A stretch of DNA of 41,138 nucleotides from a virus, in the IMG/VR virus record IMGVR_UViG_3300034631_000056, positions 1-41,138 of that record, one strand, 5' to 3'. Shown piece after piece: positions 14,397 through 22,254 of the stretch (positions are counted from its first letter, which is position 1; every line of letters starts with the position of its first letter). The position numbers were made by a program, and so were the translations under genes. The notes below the pieces were generated by a model. The model ran no database searches, was not told where the DNA came from, and saw nothing but the letters and a program-made list of their open reading frames with translations.

Positions 14397-14747
14397 ATGG
14401 GCAGGCTGAAAGGACTGGCGCCGCGCCTCGGCTCGTTGCGCCCGCGTCTCGCGCCAGCGCCGCACGATCGGCAGCAGTACGATCGCCAACGCGACGAGCA
14501 GCCTTGGCGGCAGTGGTACAAGACGGCGCGATGGCAGCGGCTCCGCTGGGCGGTGCTGCAGCGCGACCTGTTCACGTGCCAGCGATGCCAGCGGCTCGAA
14601 GGCGAGACCGCAAAGCTGGTGGCGGATCATCGGCGCGCCCACCGCGGAGACGAGGCGCTGTTCTGGGATGAGGGCAACCTCTGGACCCTCTGCAAGCCAT
14701 GCCACGATGGTTGGAAGCAGCGGCAGGAGGCGCGCACGAGATACTAG
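14397..14747 (+). CDS. HNH endonuclease, packaging-associated
   Basis: 116 aa from the ATG at 14397 with GAG six bases upstream; the frame is open from 14259, but that would run through the stem-loop. Motifs: two zinc-binding pairs Cys61/Cys64 (CQRC) and Cys99/Cys102 (CKPC), the HNH core ADHRRAHRG (His78), NLWTLCKPCHD (Asn94, His103). HNH proteins placed just before terminase genes assist cos cleavage in HK97-like phages such as HK97 gp74; the same job is likely here. A YKTARWQRLRWAVLQRD segment precedes the zinc site as in that family. Confidence 0.92.
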   Translation: MGRLKGLAPRLGSLRPRLAPAPHDRQQYDRQRDEQPWRQWYKTARWQRLRWAVLQRDLFTCQRCQRLEGETAKLVADHRRAHRGDEALFWDEGNLWTLCKPCHDGWKQRQEARTRY

Positions 14748-14861
14748 GGGGAGCGACAAGCGGCACGGCTCGCAAGGCCTCCGTCCATGCCGATCGCGGC
14801 GTGGTGGCTCCCCGCCATGGGCCGGCTGCATGGCGCATTGCGTCGCCGCGACCCCATGGCA

Positions 14862-14888
14862 GCCCGGCCGCGTCGACCGCGGCCGGGC
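14862..14888. repeat. Inverted repeat in the HNH-terminase gap
   Basis: GCCCGGCCGCG (14862-14872) and CGCGGCCGGGC (14878-14888) are perfect 11-bp arms around TCGAC. The 227-base gap (14748-14974) holds no gene I can support. It also contains a G-run (14900-14910 region) and a second G-rich stretch (14930-14937). A location between HNH and terminase is where cos sites commonly lie. Confidence 0.5.
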
Positions 14889-14974
14889 ACCCATCGGGAG
14901 GAGGGGGGGGGCGAAAGTCCAGAAGGGGCGGGCCGCTAGACCGCCGTCCCTCCCATTCGGAGATTTTTTTCGCG

Positions 14975-15436
14975 ATGCCGGAAGATTTGGGACGCGACCT
15001 GTTCGGCGACCCGATCGTCCTGGCCAAGGAAGGCCGTGGACGACCGGAACACGCCTGGTCTCTCGAAAGCTCCAACCGGGTGCTGATCGCCTTCGCGCGC
15101 GGCATGACGGTCAAGGAAGCGGCTACCGCGATCGGAGTCTCGGTCCCGACCCTACGGAAGCATTATTTTTCCGAGGTCGCGAAGCGCGACAGCGCGCGCG
15201 TCCGGATGGAGATCACGCAGCTCGCCCGGCTGAACGACGCCGCGGCTGACGGCAACGTCGCGGCCGAGAAGGAGCTGCTGAAGCAGATGGAGAGGGGCGC
15301 CATGATCAGCGGCGCCCGCGCCATGGAGAAGCCGGCCAAGGTGAAGCAGCCGAAGCTGGGAAAGAAGGAGCAGCTGGTCGCTGACGCCGGCACGGCATCG
15401 AAGAGCGGTGAATGGGGTTCGTTGCTGAAGCACTAG
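14975..15436 (+). CDS. terS: Terminase small subunit-like DNA-binding protein, 153 aa
   Basis: Residues about 35-68 (SNRVLIAFARGMTVKEAATA then IGVSVPTLRKHYFSEV) make a helix-turn-helix of the kind that recognises the packaging site. The C-terminal part is helical and lysine-rich, suitable for oligomerisation and large-subunit contact. The start follows GGAG and a T-run. Its 3' end overlaps the large-subunit gene by 25 bases in another frame. Identification rests on the HTH, size and position before TerL. Confidence 0.75.
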   Translation: MPEDLGRDLFGDPIVLAKEGRGRPEHAWSLESSNRVLIAFARGMTVKEAATAIGVSVPTLRKHYFSEVAKRDSARVRMEITQLARLNDAAADGNVAAEKELLKQMERGAMISGARAMEKPAKVKQPKLGKKEQLVADAGTASKSGEWGSLLKH

Positions 15437-17157
15437 CCCGCCGCTTCGCCGAACCGGACTGGCCGCTGTTTGCCTGCCCGGATTGGGCGGAGCGCCTGGC
15501 GCAGCGACGGTCGCTGATCCCGGATGAGTTGCGCGAGCTGCTCGATCAGAAGGAAGCGGCGCGCGCCGTCGCCATCTTCAACAAGCTGCGCCTGCCCGAC
15601 GTGCCGGGTCAGCCCACGATGGCCGAGGCGGCGGGCGAGTGGCAGCGCGATATCGTTCGCGTGCTGTTCGGCACGATCGATCCTGCGACCCGCGTGCGGA
15701 TCTTGCGCGAGATCTTCGCGCTGGTGCCTAAGAAGAACGCCAAGACGACGGGCGGCGCGGCCATCATGGTGACTGCCCTACTGATGAACGAGCGGCCCCG
15801 CGCCGAGTTCGTGCTGGTCGGCCCGACGCAGGAAGTTGCCGACACCGCGTTCCAGCAGGCTTCGGGCATGGTGGAGGCCGACGAGTTCCTGCGCACGCGG
15901 TTCCACGTCGCGGAGCATACGAAGACGATCACAGACCGCCTCACGAAGGCGCGGTTGAAGATCAAGACCTTCGACATGCGGGTGGCGACCGGATCGAAGC
16001 CGGCCGGCATCCTGCTAGACGAGCTGCACCTGATGGCCAGCATGGCGGATGCCGGCCGCGTGATCGGACAGCTGCGGGGCGGCATGATCGCCAACCCGGA
16101 AGCGTTCATGGTGATCATCACCACGCAGTCGGACCGGCCGCCTGCCGGCGCCTTCAAGGCCGAGCTGGATTACGCCCGCGGCATTCGCGATGGGCGGATC
16201 GTCGCTGACGTGGCGACGCTTCCGCTGCTCTACGAGCTGCCCGAAAAGATGCAGCGGGACGGCTCGTGGCGCGATCCGGCGCACTGGCACATGGTGCTGC
16301 CGAACGCGGGCCTGTCGATCACGATTGAGCGCCTGGCCGCCGAGTATCGAGCCGCTCGCGACAAGGGCGACGAGGAGGAGCGGCGCTGGGCGTCGCAGCA
16401 TCTGAACGTGCAGATCGGCCTCGCCCTGCACACTGACCGCTGGATCGGCGCGGACTATTGGGAGCGGCAGAGCGACGCCGGGCTGACGCTGGCAACCCTC
16501 CTCGTGCGGGCTGAGGTGATCGTCGCCGGGATCGATGGCGGCGGCCTGGACGATCTGCTGGGCCTTACGCTGGTGGGGCGCTGTCGGGATACGAAGCGCT
16601 GGCTCGCCTGGTCGAAGGCCTGGGCGCAGCCGATCGTGTGGGAGCGCCGAAAGGAGATCGCGGCCGAACTGGACGGCTTCGTTGAGGACGGCGACCTCGT
16701 GCGGTGCGAGCATCCGACGCAGGACTTGCAGGAAGTCGCCGCGCTGCTCGTGACGGTGCAGGCCGCCGGGCTGATGCCGGAAACGAACGCCATCGGCCTC
16801 GATCCGCAAGGCATCGGCGCGCTGATCGACGAGTGCGTGCAGCAGGGCCTGCCCGAAGAGTTAATGACGTCGGTTTCGCAGGGCTTCAGGCTGAGCGGAG
16901 CGGTGTGGACCGCGGAGCGCAAGCTGGCGGACGGCACCTTCGTCCATGCCAACCAGGCGCTGATGGTCTTCTGCGTCGGCAATGCCCGCGTGGAGCAGCG
17001 TGGCAACGCCGTGCTGATCACGAAGCAGACCGCTGGAAAGGCGAAGATCGACCCGCTGATCGCGCTGTTCAACGCGGTCTTTCTGATGAGCCGCAATCCC
17101 GAAGCGACAGGAGGTGGAATGGACGCGTTCTTGAACCGCCTGGCGGCGGCTGCATGA
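15412..17157 (+). CDS. terL: Terminase large subunit (packaging ATPase/nuclease)
   Basis: 581 aa, the usual length of HK97-like TerL (Terminase_1). The ATPase has a Walker A variant VPKKNAKTT (105-113) and Walker B ILLDELHL (200-207). The nuclease domain begins near AGIDGGGLDDLLGL with Asp375 as a likely metal ligand. It would cut concatemers and pump DNA into the prohead. The start overlaps terS. The deviant Walker A (PKKNAKT in place of GxxxxGKT) is normal in this family. Confidence 0.95.
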   Translation: MGFVAEALARRFAEPDWPLFACPDWAERLAQRRSLIPDELRELLDQKEAARAVAIFNKLRLPDVPGQPTMAEAAGEWQRDIVRVLFGTIDPATRVRILREIFALVPKKNAKTTGGAAIMVTALLMNERPRAEFVLVGPTQEVADTAFQQASGMVEADEFLRTRFHVAEHTKTITDRLTKARLKIKTFDMRVATGSKPAGILLDELHLMASMADAGRVIGQLRGGMIANPEAFMVIITTQSDRPPAGAFKAELDYARGIRDGRIVADVATLPLLYELPEKMQRDGSWRDPAHWHMVLPNAGLSITIERLAAEYRAARDKGDEEERRWASQHLNVQIGLALHTDRWIGADYWERQSDAGLTLATLLVRAEVIVAGIDGGGLDDLLGLTLVGRCRDTKRWLAWSKAWAQPIVWERRKEIAAELDGFVEDGDLVRCEHPTQDLQEVAALLVTVQAAGLMPETNAIGLDPQGIGALIDECVQQGLPEELMTSVSQGFRLSGAVWTAERKLADGTFVHANQALMVFCVGNARVEQRGNAVLITKQTAGKAKIDPLIALFNAVFLMSRNPEATGGGMDAFLNRLAAAA

Positions 17158-18359
17158 ACCTGTGGACGAAGGCCGTCTCGCTGTTCCGGCGGGTGCTGAG
17201 CCTCACGGACCCGGCCGGTTGGTCGCGGGAAGGCCAGAGCCACGCCGGGGAGCCGGTGAACGCAGGTTCGGCGCTGGCACTCTCGTCGGTTTGGGCGTGC
17301 GTGAACCTGCTGGCCGGCACGATCGCCAGCCTGCCGATCGTGGTCTACCGCAGCGATGGGAAGGGCGGGCGCGTCGTCGCCAAGGATCATTGGGCCTATC
17401 GCCTGCTGCACGACAGCCCCAACGCCGATCAGACCGCCGTCGACTTCTGGGAGGGTGCCTACGCTTCGCTGGAGCTGAAGGGCAACGCCGTTGCCGACAT
17501 CGAGCGCTCCGCCGATGGCAAGCGCGTGATCGCGTTGACGCCGATCGCCTGGGACGCGCTGACGGTCACGCGCGATCGGGATGGCACTTTGGTCTATCGC
17601 TGGGCCGATCAGACGCGCCGGCAGGATGACGTGCTGCACATTCGCGGCTTCGGCGGGGCGCCCGAAGGTGGCCTCTCGACGCTGGCGTTCGCCCGCCACG
17701 CCTTCGGCCTGGCGACAGCGATCGACCGGGCGGCGGGTCAGATGTTCGCCAACGGCGTGCGGCCTTCGGGCCTGCTGAAGTTCGACAAGTGGCTGACCGA
17801 CGACCAGGCGCGCACTGCCGAGACGCGGATGCAGGAGAAGTTCGTCGGCACGATGAACGCGGGCAAGCCGATGGTGCTCGAGGGTGGCGTCACCTGGCAG
17901 CAGCTGACGATCAATCCCGAAGACGCGCAGATGCTCCAGTCGCGCGGCTTCTCGGTCGAGGAATGCTGCCGCTTCTTCGGCGTCCCGCCGTTCATGATCG
18001 GCCACAACGAGAAGTCGAGCGGCTATCCGACGAGCCTGGAGCAGCAGGTGCTGACCTTCCAGAAGTTCGCCCTGCGGCGTCGCTTGAAGCGCGCCGAGCA
18101 GGCGATGGAGAAGCAGCTGCTGACCCCGGCGGATCGCGCTGCTGGCATCACGATCGAGTATAACCTCGAAGGCCTGCTGCGCGGCGACAGCACGGCGCGC
18201 TCGGCCTTCTACCAGTCGGCGCTCAACAATGGCTGGATGACGATCAACGAGGTGCGGGCGCTGGAGAACATGCTGCCGGTGCCGGGCGGCGACGTGCCGC
18301 GCATGCAGATGCAGAACGTTCCGATCACCCAGGCGAACGGGCAGCAGGTGGTAAGCTGA
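17154..18359 (+). CDS. Portal protein (HK97 family)
   Basis: 401 aa. Typical features: SALALSSVWACVNLLAGTIA near residue 45, LPIVVYR, WEGAYASLELKGNAVADI (residues about 100-120), VLHIRGFG, and a C-terminal RRLKRAEQAMEKQLLT with YNLEGLLRGD. Twelve copies form the DNA channel and bind TerL. ATGA overlap with terL. The frame is open far upstream in terL; the ATG at 17154 is the only start in good context. Confidence 0.95.
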   Translation: MNLWTKAVSLFRRVLSLTDPAGWSREGQSHAGEPVNAGSALALSSVWACVNLLAGTIASLPIVVYRSDGKGGRVVAKDHWAYRLLHDSPNADQTAVDFWEGAYASLELKGNAVADIERSADGKRVIALTPIAWDALTVTRDRDGTLVYRWADQTRRQDDVLHIRGFGGAPEGGLSTLAFARHAFGLATAIDRAAGQMFANGVRPSGLLKFDKWLTDDQARTAETRMQEKFVGTMNAGKPMVLEGGVTWQQLTINPEDAQMLQSRGFSVEECCRFFGVPPFMIGHNEKSSGYPTSLEQQVLTFQKFALRRRLKRAEQAMEKQLLTPADRAAGITIEYNLEGLLRGDSTARSAFYQSALNNGWMTINEVRALENMLPVPGGDVPRMQMQNVPITQANGQQVVS

Positions 18360-18706
18360 TGATCTACGTCTCGAAAATCCCCTCCGTGGAAGAGGTTCTG
18401 GCTGGCGGCCCGCAGGCGGGTGTTGCTCCGCCTCCTGGCTTCGGCCCGGATGCCGCAGATGGGACGGTCGAGCGTGTCAGTACGGGTGGCGGGTTCTTCT
18501 CGGCCTCCGATCTCCAGTCGACCGGCCCGTCTCGCGACGCCTTCGATGACCTCGCCGACGCGGCGGCAGCATTGAAGGCGGCTCGCGCGGAGAAGGCAGA
18601 CGCGGATGCCGCAGCCTCTACCGCGCGTCAGCGCGCCGACGCCGCTCGCATCGCACTGGAAGAAGCGACGGCAGCGTTCGACGTCGCCAGCAAGAAGGTG
18701 CGGTGA
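18359..18706 (+). CDS. Hypothetical coiled-coil head-region protein, 115 aa
   Basis: Starts by TGATG overlap with the portal stop. Residues 1-55 are Gly/Pro-rich and flexible. Residues about 60-115 form a long Ala-rich amphipathic helix (FDDLADAAAALKAARAEKAD, then ASTARQRADAARIALEEA) that should coil. Position between portal and protease is often occupied by small head-assembly or scaffold-like proteins. Not assigned to a family. Confidence 0.65.
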   Translation: MIYVSKIPSVEEVLAGGPQAGVAPPPGFGPDAADGTVERVSTGGGFFSASDLQSTGPSRDAFDDLADAAAALKAARAEKADADAAASTARQRADAARIALEEATAAFDVASKKVR

Positions 18707-18707
18707 C

Positions 18708-19331
18708 ATGAGGCATCTCGATTTCCCGCTCGACGTGAAGGACGTCGGCGAAGACGGCTCGGTCGAGGGGCTGGCCGCGGCCTACAACAACATCGACCAC
18801 GGCGGTGACATCATCCTGCCCGGCGCCTTCGCGAAGACGCTGAAGGGTCGCAAGTCGCTGCCGATGCTGCTCTATCACGATCAGCGCATGCCGATCGGCG
18901 TGTGGACCGACTTCGACGACACGCCGAAGGGACTCAAGCTGAAGGGGCGCATCACGACGGTCACCGCCGTCGGCACCGACGCTCTTGCCCTGGCGCGCGA
19001 GGGCGCGCTGGCCGGGCTGTCGATCGGCTATCGGTCGGTGAAGGAGCGATACACCGACAGCGCGCGCGAGCTGATCGAGGTGGCGCTGCACGAGACCTCG
19101 CTCGTCGCGATCCCGATGAACGAGCGCGCGCAGCTGACGCGCGTGAAGGACATACTGGCGCACGGCCAACTGCCGTCCGTCCGACAATTCGAGGAGTTCC
19201 TGCGGGATGCAGGTGGCTTCTCGAAAAGCCTTGCCGCGGCAATCGCGAGCAAGGCGACGCCGCATCTTCGGGGGGATCCCGACGTGAAGGCGGATGAAGC
19301 CGCCGAGTTCTGGCGCGGCCTGCTCGGCTGA
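18708..19331 (+). CDS. Prohead maturation protease (HK97 gp4-like, U35)
   Basis: 207 aa. Domain features: VEGLAAAYNNIDHGGDIILP, GAFAKTL, LPMLLYHDQRMPIGVW (catalytic His57), and ALAGLSIGY (catalytic Ser105), followed by LHETSLVAIPMNERA, the acidic segment of the triad region. It cleaves the delta domain of the capsid protein and itself during head maturation. The C-terminal 60 residues are an Ala-rich tail. The start at 18708 lies two bases after the upstream stop. Confidence 0.95.
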   Translation: MRHLDFPLDVKDVGEDGSVEGLAAAYNNIDHGGDIILPGAFAKTLKGRKSLPMLLYHDQRMPIGVWTDFDDTPKGLKLKGRITTVTAVGTDALALAREGALAGLSIGYRSVKERYTDSARELIEVALHETSLVAIPMNERAQLTRVKDILAHGQLPSVRQFEEFLRDAGGFSKSLAAAIASKATPHLRGDPDVKADEAAEFWRGLLG

Positions 19332-19357
19332 TCTCCACCTAATCCAAGGAACACCAC

Positions 19358-20668
19358 ATGCGAAAGTTTGCCCTGCTGGGCAGCGCGATGGCGCTGCTCG
19401 GTCCGATGACCGCTGCCGAGCGCAAGCGCGGCCGCTACATGCGCGGTCCCGAAGGTCACCCGGAATCGAAGTCCGCCGCGGAGCTGGCGAACGAGGCGAA
19501 GGCCGCGTTCGAAGCGAAGCACAACGAGGTCAAGGCCATCGCCGAGAAGGCGCTGGCGGAAGCCGAGAAGGGCATCCCGCTCTCCACCACGGCCAAGGAA
19601 CTCGCTGACCAGACGCTGACCGGCATGAACGAGGCGAAAAGCCGCCTCGACGAGCTGGAGCAGAAGATGGCGAAGCGCGGCCCGGCCGACGCCGATCGCC
19701 CCAAGTCGATCGGCGAGCAGTATGTCGAGAGCGACCAGTTCAAGGCCGCCTTCGCCAACGGCGCCCGGCAGGGTCAGAACGTCGCGATCGAGGTGAAGGC
19801 GATCACCAGTCTGACCACCGATGCGAACGGGTCGGCGGGTGATCTGGTTCGTGCTGAGCGCGTCCAGTCGCCGATGCAGATGCTGCCGAACCGGCAACTG
19901 ACGATCCGCAACCTCATTGCGCCGGGACAGACCGCGTCCAGCTCGATCGAGTACGTGCAGGAGACCGGCTTCACCAACAACGCGGGCATGGTTGCCGAGG
20001 GCACGCTGAAGCCGGAATCCACGCTGAAGCTGGACCTGAAGAACGCGCCCGTTCGCAAGATCGCGCACTGGTTCCTGGCATCGGCCGAGATCCTCGCGGA
20101 CGCGCCGGGCCTGCGGTCGATGATCGACAACCGGCTGCGCTACGGTCTCGCCTTCGTCGAGGACGTGCAGCTGCTGAAGGGTGACGGCACCGGGCAGAAC
20201 CTGGCGGGCATCAAGCCGCAGGCGGCCGACTATGCCGTGCCGGCCGGCCTGACCGGCTACGCGACGCCGACGATGATCGACAAGCTGCGGATCGCGCAGC
20301 TTCAGGTCGCGCTCGCCCTGTATCCGGCGGACGGGCAGGTGCTGCACCCGATCGACTGGGCCATCATCGAGATGATGAAGGACGGTGAGGGGCGCTACCT
20401 CATCGGCAACCCGCAGGGTTCGCTCGCTCCCACGCTGTGGGGCCTGCCGGTCGTGCCGAGCATGGCGCAGACGGTCGGCGAGTTCACCGTGGGCGCGTGG
20501 AAGATGGGCGCGCAGCTCTTCGACCGCGAGCAGTCCGGCGTGCTGGTGTCGACCGAGGATGGCGACAACTTCCGCCGCAACATGGTGACCATCCTCGCCG
20601 AGGAGCGGCTGGCGCTGACGGTCTACCGTCCGGAAGCCTTCGTCGACGGCGCGTTCGCCAACGCGTGA
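19358..20668 (+). CDS. Major capsid protein (HK97 fold) with N-terminal delta domain
   Basis: 436 aa; AAGGA stands eight bases before the ATG. Residues about 35-110 are a charged coiled-coil delta (scaffold) domain, rich in Ala, Glu and Lys, to be removed by the protease; the cut should fall in roughly residues 115-150. The mature HK97 fold has TIRNLIAPGQTASSSIEYVQ, KIAHWFLASAEILAD, LRYGLAFVEDVQLLKGDGTG, GLPVVPSMAQ and the C-terminal LAEERLALTVYRPEAFVDG. Odd: the first 20 residues look like a weak signal peptide (MRKFALLGSAMALLGPMTAA), unusual for a capsid protein and probably removed with the delta domain. Confidence 0.95.
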   Translation: MRKFALLGSAMALLGPMTAAERKRGRYMRGPEGHPESKSAAELANEAKAAFEAKHNEVKAIAEKALAEAEKGIPLSTTAKELADQTLTGMNEAKSRLDELEQKMAKRGPADADRPKSIGEQYVESDQFKAAFANGARQGQNVAIEVKAITSLTTDANGSAGDLVRAERVQSPMQMLPNRQLTIRNLIAPGQTASSSIEYVQETGFTNNAGMVAEGTLKPESTLKLDLKNAPVRKIAHWFLASAEILADAPGLRSMIDNRLRYGLAFVEDVQLLKGDGTGQNLAGIKPQAADYAVPAGLTGYATPTMIDKLRIAQLQVALALYPADGQVLHPIDWAIIEMMKDGEGRYLIGNPQGSLAPTLWGLPVVPSMAQTVGEFTVGAWKMGAQLFDREQSGVLVSTEDGDNFRRNMVTILAEERLALTVYRPEAFVDGAFANA

Positions 20669-20675
20669 AGTCCGG

Positions 20676-20705
20676 CCGGGGCGAGCGGTCGATCGCTCGC
20701 CCCGG
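20676..20705 (+). terminator. Strong stem-loop after the capsid gene
   Basis: CCGGGGCGAGCG (20676-20687) pairs perfectly with CGCTCGCCCCGG (20694-20705) around GTCGAT. No T-run follows and the next gene starts at 20724, so it is more likely a 3' stabilising or partial-termination hairpin that sets capsid expression above that of downstream genes. Confidence 0.6.
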
Positions 20706-20723
20706 CACACCAGGAGAACGGAA

Positions 20724-21008
20724 ATGGCCGAGAAGAAGACCTACGTCGTCTATCGCGCGATGCACGGCGAAGGCCGCGACTACGCGCGCGGCGACGAGCG
20801 CGAGATGACCGAGGCGGACGCCGCCACGCTGGTCAAGTCCGGCGCGCTGGCACTGAAGGGCGAGGTGCCGATGGAGCGCGCCGAGCCGGTGCGCCACACC
20901 TTCGGCACGGCGAAGACCAGCCAGCGCGACTTCGTTCCCGCAATCACCGACGCCGATGTCAGCGACAGCCGCGTCGATGGTCGGCGTTCCCCGGCGCGGA
21001 AGGGCTAA
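20724..21008 (+). CDS. Small head protein candidate, 94 aa
   Basis: AGGAG lies nine bases before the ATG. The product begins KKTYVVYRAMHGEGRDYARG and continues with EMTEADAATLVKSGALALKG, a small beta-plus-helix fold, then a disordered tail with Ser, Arg and Asp. Such proteins often follow the capsid gene as connector or decoration proteins. No family assigned. Confidence 0.7.
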   Translation: MAEKKTYVVYRAMHGEGRDYARGDEREMTEADAATLVKSGALALKGEVPMERAEPVRHTFGTAKTSQRDFVPAITDADVSDSRVDGRRSPARKG

Positions 21009-21011
21009 GCC

Positions 21012-21545
21012 ATGCCCGATATTATCACGCCGGTTCCGGACGCTACGCCGATCGGCGAACTGATCGGCGGCAAGCTGCACGGCTACGTCATCCTGCGCGA
21101 CGCGAACGGCGCCGACATCCTCGGCCTGCTGACCGCCACACCCGCCGCGAACACGCTGGGCGCGCGGCTGAAGGCCATCGCTGACAATACCGATGGCCTC
21201 GAAGGCTTCGTCGATGGGATCGAGGCGCTCATCACCGCAACCAACGCGGCGCTGACGACGCTCAACGGCTACAACGACACGGTCGAGCAGCTTCTCGGCA
21301 CGAACAACACCACCACCGCGCTGACCGCGCCAGCCGACGATCTCTTCGCGATCGTGCCGAGCGACACGGTCGACTTCGCGACTGTGCCGAAAGCGCTATA
21401 CTGCGCCGTCGCCGGCAACGTCGCGCTGCGGGGGGCCGGCAACACCACGATCACCATCCCCGTGGTCGCGGGGCAGATCGTGCCGATCCGCGCCCGGCGG
21501 GTCATGGCGACCGGCACGACCGCCACCATGGTGGGCCTCGCCTGA
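21012..21545 (+). CDS. Spike-base-like head decoration protein, 177 aa
   Basis: The C-terminal part (about 105-177: VPSDTVDFATVPKALYCAVA, then VALRGAGNTTITIPVVAGQI, then RRVMATGTTATMVGL) resembles the head-spike base protein of the Rhodobacter gene transfer agent (RCAP_rcc01079 family). Residues 48-100 form a helical stalk (ARLKAIADNTDGLEGFVDGI, LITATNAALTTLNGYNDTVE) that could trimerise. Likely a fibre or decoration protein on the capsid. Resemblance was judged by eye from memory. Confidence 0.6.
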   Translation: MPDIITPVPDATPIGELIGGKLHGYVILRDANGADILGLLTATPAANTLGARLKAIADNTDGLEGFVDGIEALITATNAALTTLNGYNDTVEQLLGTNNTTTALTAPADDLFAIVPSDTVDFATVPKALYCAVAGNVALRGAGNTTITIPVVAGQIVPIRARRVMATGTTATMVGLA

Positions 21546-22036
21546 TGATCGCGCAGCTGATCGCGCTCGGCGTCTTCTCGGCAGCCGCTCCGCCCACCTC
21601 GGGCGTGGTGAACGTGCCGGACGAGCGGACGGCGCTCGTCGCGCGCGTCCAGGCCAGCGCGGCTATCGCTGCCGGTATCCCGCTCGGCGCCGTCGAGTGG
21701 GAGCAGCCCTACGATCCAGCCGATCACGCGCGCTACGCCTTCAGCTGGGCGACGCTGCTGGAACCGGAAGAGCAGGTGGCGGAGATCCTCGCCATCCGCG
21801 TCTCGTCCGCGGCTGCCGCACTCGGCATCATGGTCGACCAGTCGGACGGCCACTCGCCGCTGATCGATTCGGTGGAGGGCCGGAAAGTCCAGCTGTGGTT
21901 CGTCGTGGCCGAGGCCATGCAGGAGGCGGCCACGTTCCTGGGCGCCGGCGTGAAGATCCCCATCACGATGAAGATCCTCACGACCCTCGGGCAGCGCTTC
22001 GAGCGCACGAACGTGCTGACGGTGCGGCAGCTGTGA
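21545..22036 (+). CDS. Fibre/tail-adaptor-like hypothetical protein, 163 aa
   Basis: TGATG overlap with the previous gene. The pattern YAFSWATLLEPEEQVAEILA, then VQLWFVVAEAMQEAATFLGA and ITMKILTTLGQRFERTNVL resembles the Ig-like adaptor domain of phage proteins with a D-x-x-x-D-W-S-W core and an ending TS-x-GR-x-x-R. Residues 10-20 are hydrophobic (LIALGVFSAAA). If correct it helps attach the spike protein encoded upstream. Family assignment is weak. Confidence 0.5.
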   Translation: MIAQLIALGVFSAAAPPTSGVVNVPDERTALVARVQASAAIAAGIPLGAVEWEQPYDPADHARYAFSWATLLEPEEQVAEILAIRVSSAAAALGIMVDQSDGHSPLIDSVEGRKVQLWFVVAEAMQEAATFLGAGVKIPITMKILTTLGQRFERTNVLTVRQL

Positions 22037-22254
22037 AGATCGACAATGGCCGGCGCGTGTCGCTGGAGATCGAGGGCGTCTTCTCCGGCTTGGCCGGCGT
22101 GCGCGGGCCGTTCGTGTCGTTCATCCCGAACAGGGTGGGCAAGCGGGCCGACGCGGCGCGTGGCGGCATCCTCGACGGCAAGCCGGTCACGCTTAATCCG
22201 ATGAAGGATCCCACGGGACCGTTCTGGACATCGCGCTTCGAGGTGCTGGCGTGA
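22033..22254 (+). CDS. Small head-region hypothetical protein, 73 aa
   Basis: GTG start at 22033 overlapping the upstream TGA (GTGA), ending with a GTGA overlap into the connector gene. Beta-rich (VSLEIEGVFSGLAGVRGPFV, then GILDGKPVTL, FWTSRFEVL). No motif recognised. Coding status rests on overlaps at both ends. Confidence 0.55.
   Translation: MKIDNGRRVSLEIEGVFSGLAGVRGPFVSFIPNRVGKRADAARGGILDGKPVTLNPMKDPTGPFWTSRFEVLA

Noticed and set aside
14668-15249. 193-codon + strand ORF across the HNH-terminase gap
   Set aside because: It overlaps the HNH and terS genes in another frame, with Arg/Gly-rich sequence and no motif.
16455-18005. 516-codon open frame on the - strand
   Set aside because: Antisense of terminase and portal genes, both firmly identified; no motif or ribosome site.
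19028-20710. 560-codon open frame on the - strand
   Set aside because: It is the antisense of the capsid and protease genes, has no domain, and its composition (Arg, His, Leu, Gln) is typical of a shadow frame.
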